From: Streptomyces actuosus
GTDB taxonomy: Bacteria; Actinomycetota; Actinomycetes; Streptomycetales; Streptomycetaceae
Assembly (NCBI RefSeq): GCF_016921115.1
Contig: NZ_JAFFZS010000004.1
Coordinates: 248,001-312,000, forward strand
Direction of reading: 5' to 3'
DNA length: 64,000 nucleotides
Part shown: positions 61,904 through 64,000 of the stretch, piece by piece
Numbering within the stretch: the stretch's first letter is position 1
Layout: each line of letters starts with the position of its first letter
Position numbers and translations under genes: made by a program
The notes under the pieces: model-generated
Told to the model about the DNA's origin: nothing
Seen by the model: the letters and a program-made list of their open reading frames with translations, nothing else
Databases searched by the model: none

Positions 61904-63148
61904 TCAGACCGCGGCCGGCGGAGCCGCCGGGGCGGACTCTGCGGTCGTGGGGGCGGGGACGGTGGCCGACAGGTCCTCGGTCACCGGCACGGACGCCGGG
62001 GGCGGGGTCACGGCGGCGATGGCGGTGGTCACCACGCCGGCCGGCTCCTCGGCGTCGTTGACGTTGCTGTGGTTGACGACCTCGCGGCGCGAGAGCTTCC
62101 AGATCGCGGCGCTGGAGCTGACGAGGAACACGGCGACCACGGCGGTGCCCCAGTCACCCAGACCGGTGACCTTCTCGGCGAGCGCGCCGACCAGGGCGGC
62201 GGCCGGAAGGGTCAGCGCCCAGGCCACGATCATGCGGGTCGCGGTCGACCAGCGCACCACACCGCCCTTGCGGCCCAGGCCCGCACCCATCACCGAGCCG
62301 GAGACGACGTGCGTGGTGGACAGCGAGAAGCCCAGGTGGGAGGAGGCCAGGATGGCCGTGGCCGCGCTGGTCTGGGCGGCGAAGCCCTGCTGCGGCGCCA
62401 GTTCGGTGAGGCCCTTGCCCATGGTGCGGATGATGCGCCAGCCGCCGATGTAGGTGCCGAGCGCGATGGCCAGGCCGGCGGAGAGGATCACCCAGGTGGG
62501 AGGGTCGGAGTCGGGCGCGATGGAGCCGCCGGCGACCAGAGCGAGGGTGATGATGCCCATCGTCTTCTGCGCGTCGTTGGTGCCGTGCGCCAGGGAGACC
62601 AGGCCGGCGGAGGCGATCTGGCCGGCGCGGTAGCCCTTCTCGGCCGCCTTGCCCTCGGCCTTCTTGCCGACGGTGTACGACAAGCGGGTCGCGAACAGTG
62701 CAGCGAGGCCGGCCACGATCGGCGCGGCGACGGCCGGCAGGAGCACCTTGGTGACGAGCACACCGTTGTGGACGGCGCCGAAGCCGGCCGAGGCGACGGT
62801 GGCGCCGATGAGGCCGCCCATCAGGGCGTGCGAGGAACTGGAGGGCAGGCCCACCAGCCAGGTCAGCAGGTTCCAGAGGATCGCGCCGACCAGGGCGGCG
62901 AAGATGACCTCGGGACGGATGCCGGTCTCGTCGACGAGACCCTTGGAGATCGTGTTGGCGACCTCGACGGAGAGAAAAGCGCCGACAAGGTTCAGTACGG
63001 CGGACATGGCCACCGCGACCTTGGGCTTGAGAGCACCGGTGGAGATGGTCGTGGCCATCGCGTTGGCGGTGTCGTGGAAACCGTTCGTGAAATCGAACGC
63101 GAGAGCGGTGACGACCACTATCGCGAGGATCAGCGAGAAGCTTTCCAT
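61904..63148 (-). CDS. pitH: low-affinity inorganic phosphate transporter (PiT)
   Basis: 414 residues. Ten or so membrane helices with the duplicated PiT signatures FTNGFHDTANAMATTISTGA (N-terminal) and SLAHGTNDAQKTMGIITLAL (second half), plus GLPSSSSHALMGGLIGA and SSHLGFSLSTTHVVSGSVMG. The C-terminal 60 residues are cytoplasmic and Pro/Ala-rich. A two-unit PHO box lies upstream, so PhoP control is likely. Confidence 0.95.
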   Translation of the reverse strand: MESFSLILAIVVVTALAFDFTNGFHDTANAMATTISTGALKPKVAVAMSAVLNLVGAFLSVEVANTISKGLVDETGIRPEVIFAALVGAILWNLLTWLVGLPSSSSHALMGGLIGATVASAGFGAVHNGVLVTKVLLPAVAAPIVAGLAALFATRLSYTVGKKAEGKAAEKGYRAGQIASAGLVSLAHGTNDAQKTMGIITLALVAGGSIAPDSDPPTWVILSAGLAIALGTYIGGWRIIRTMGKGLTELAPQQGFAAQTSAATAILASSHLGFSLSTTHVVSGSVMGAGLGRKGGVVRWSTATRMIVAWALTLPAAALVGALAEKVTGLGDWGTAVVAVFLVSSSAAIWKLSRREVVNHSNVNDAEEPAGVVTTAIAAVTPPPASVPVTEDLSATVPAPTTAESAPAAPPAAV

Positions 63149-63199
63149 TTACCCAGGCAATCGTTCGAAGTCATTGGCTGGACGAACGTAGGTAACCCG

Positions 63200-63217
63200 G
63201 GTGAACGGAAGGTGAAC
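63200..63217 (-). promoter_or_regulatory. PHO box of the PiT operon
   Basis: Read on the minus strand: GTTCACCTTCC then GTTCACC, two perfect copies of the Streptomyces PhoP unit (GTTCACC) with exact 11-base spacing, 52-69 bases before the PiT start. Weaker units may follow. The remaining bases up to 63591 show no other signal. Confidence 0.85.
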
Positions 63218-63591
63218 TGGGGCCGGATTCGCGGTGTCTCCAAGAGGGGGTGGAGGCTCCGTTCCGGAGCGGCGTTCCAGGCGCCGCACGGCCGAGGGTC
63301 GCGGGCGGGCCCGCGCGGCGCGTCGCCGGAGGCCTCGAAGAGATCCTGGTCACCCCGCCCCGCGTCCCCGTCACCCCGCCCGGCGCCCCGTCGTCCTGCC
63401 CCGGCGCCTCGTCCCCACGGCGCACTCCGGCATATGCGCCGGGGTGCGCCGGGAGGCTGCGTCGGTGTGCGGCGTGCGGCCGGACCCGGCCCACCCCGCA
63501 GGGCGTCCCCCGGCGGCCGGTGGCGGGAGCCACCCGAGCCGGACGCCCCGGTCCGGCGACGCGCGGCGGACCGGGCTGGCAGGATCGCGGC

Positions 63592-64000
63592 ATGGCCGAG
63601 GAGCAGAGGGACGGGCAGGGCGCGCAGGACGCCGCAGCGGGCGCGTGCGAGGCGGAGGCGCGCGCCTGGGAGGCGCTCGTCGCCACCGCGCGCCGCACCG
63701 TCTCCGACGGGCTGGTCGTCGGCACCTCCGGCAACGTCTCCGTGCGCGTCGGCGACGTGGTGCTGGTCACGCCCTCGGGTGTGCCCTACGACCGGCTCAC
63801 CCCGGGCGACCTCACCGGGGTCGACCTCGACGGCCGTCAGGTGCGCGGCACGCTCACCCCGACCAGCGAGCTGCCCCTGCACCTCGCCCTCCACCGCCGC
63901 ACCGACGCCCGCGCCGTCGTGCACACCCACGCCGTGCACGCGACCGCCGTCTCCCTGCTCGTGCCGGAACTGCCGCTCGTGCACTACATGGCCGCCGCCC
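63592..64000 (+). CDS. class II aldolase (fuculose-phosphate aldolase-like), partial at right edge
   Basis: 136 codons are visible; the C-terminus is outside the window. LVVGTSGNVSVRVGDVVLVT and TPSGVPYDRLTPGDLTGVDL are the phosphate/substrate-binding region and HTHAVHATAVSLLVPELP carries two of the three zinc His ligands. Zinc-dependent aldolases of this family cleave fuculose- or ribulose-phosphates or process methylthioribulose-phosphate. ATG with AGGA eight bases upstream. Confidence 0.88.
   Translation, partial: MAEEQRDGQGAQDAAAGACEAEARAWEALVATARRTVSDGLVVGTSGNVSVRVGDVVLVTPSGVPYDRLTPGDLTGVDLDGRQVRGTLTPTSELPLHLALHRRTDARAVVHTHAVHATAVSLLVPELPLVHYMAAA

Overview
This window is chromosomal DNA of a Streptomyces or close relative. 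The sequence is very GC-rich, third codon positions are almost all G or C, genes overlap by ATGA/GTGA in operons, and secreted proteins are abundant. The ectABCD and cobalamin gene sets, with a PiT phosphate transporter beside them, resemble an arrangement I recall from Streptomyces coelicolor; that synteny is from memory and was not checked. Both edges cut genes: an NB-ARC ATPase on the left and a class II aldolase on the right.

Layout. 1-4 kb: an NLR-like NB-ARC ATPase behind a small partner protein with the same C-terminal motif, an 8-copy octamer repeat, a small L7/L12-like protein, and an E1-like/GNAT pair. 4-14.5 kb: a DapA paralogue, conserved Streptomyces hypotheticals, an 11-residue-repeat protein, a secreted propeller-like protein, a secreted nuclease and a Tat-exported PhoX-like phosphatase. 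14.5-16.7 kb: three tandem Y-RNA-like elements directly upstream of a Ro60 (TROVE + vWA) gene. 16.8-31.5 kb: an FAD oxidase divergent from a TetR gene across a long palindrome, a second TetR, a double TerD protein, uronate and ketoglutarate-semialdehyde dehydrogenases with an IclR regulator, a HAD phosphatase, gene relics and several single enzymes. 31.6-34.8 kb: the ectABCD operon for ectoine and hydroxyectoine. 35.6-38.1 kb: a polar amino acid ABC transporter with a near-consensus promoter under a palindrome. 38-42.8 kb: a sortase-signal protein, an amidohydrolase and a frameshifted DUF1996 protein. 42.9-61.1 kb: the cobalamin cluster, headed by a cobalamin riboswitch at about 61.1 kb and interrupted by a ZIP metal transporter. 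61.6-63.2 kb: a small membrane protein and a PiT transporter behind a two-unit PHO box.

How the parts work together. The riboswitch probably controls one long leftward transcript, cobD-cobQ-cobN-chlI/D-cobO-cobB-cobI. A second leftward operon, cobM-cobL-cobJ-cobH-cbiX-cobC, supplies most ring methylations and amino-propanol chemistry. The set mixes a CobN-type late cobalt chelatase with CbiX and CbiG, which belong to the early-insertion route. The PHO boxes tie the PiT transporter, and perhaps the PhoX-like enzyme, to phosphate starvation.

The strongest candidate for an under-described system is the Y-RNA array with Ro60. Two of the three RNAs contain a circularly permuted tRNA (T arm, capped acceptor stem, D arm) inserted in a Ro-binding stem. 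The outer stems differ in sequence but still pair, while the inner motifs are invariant, which is good evidence for conserved RNA structure. The middle copy has lost the tRNA-like module.
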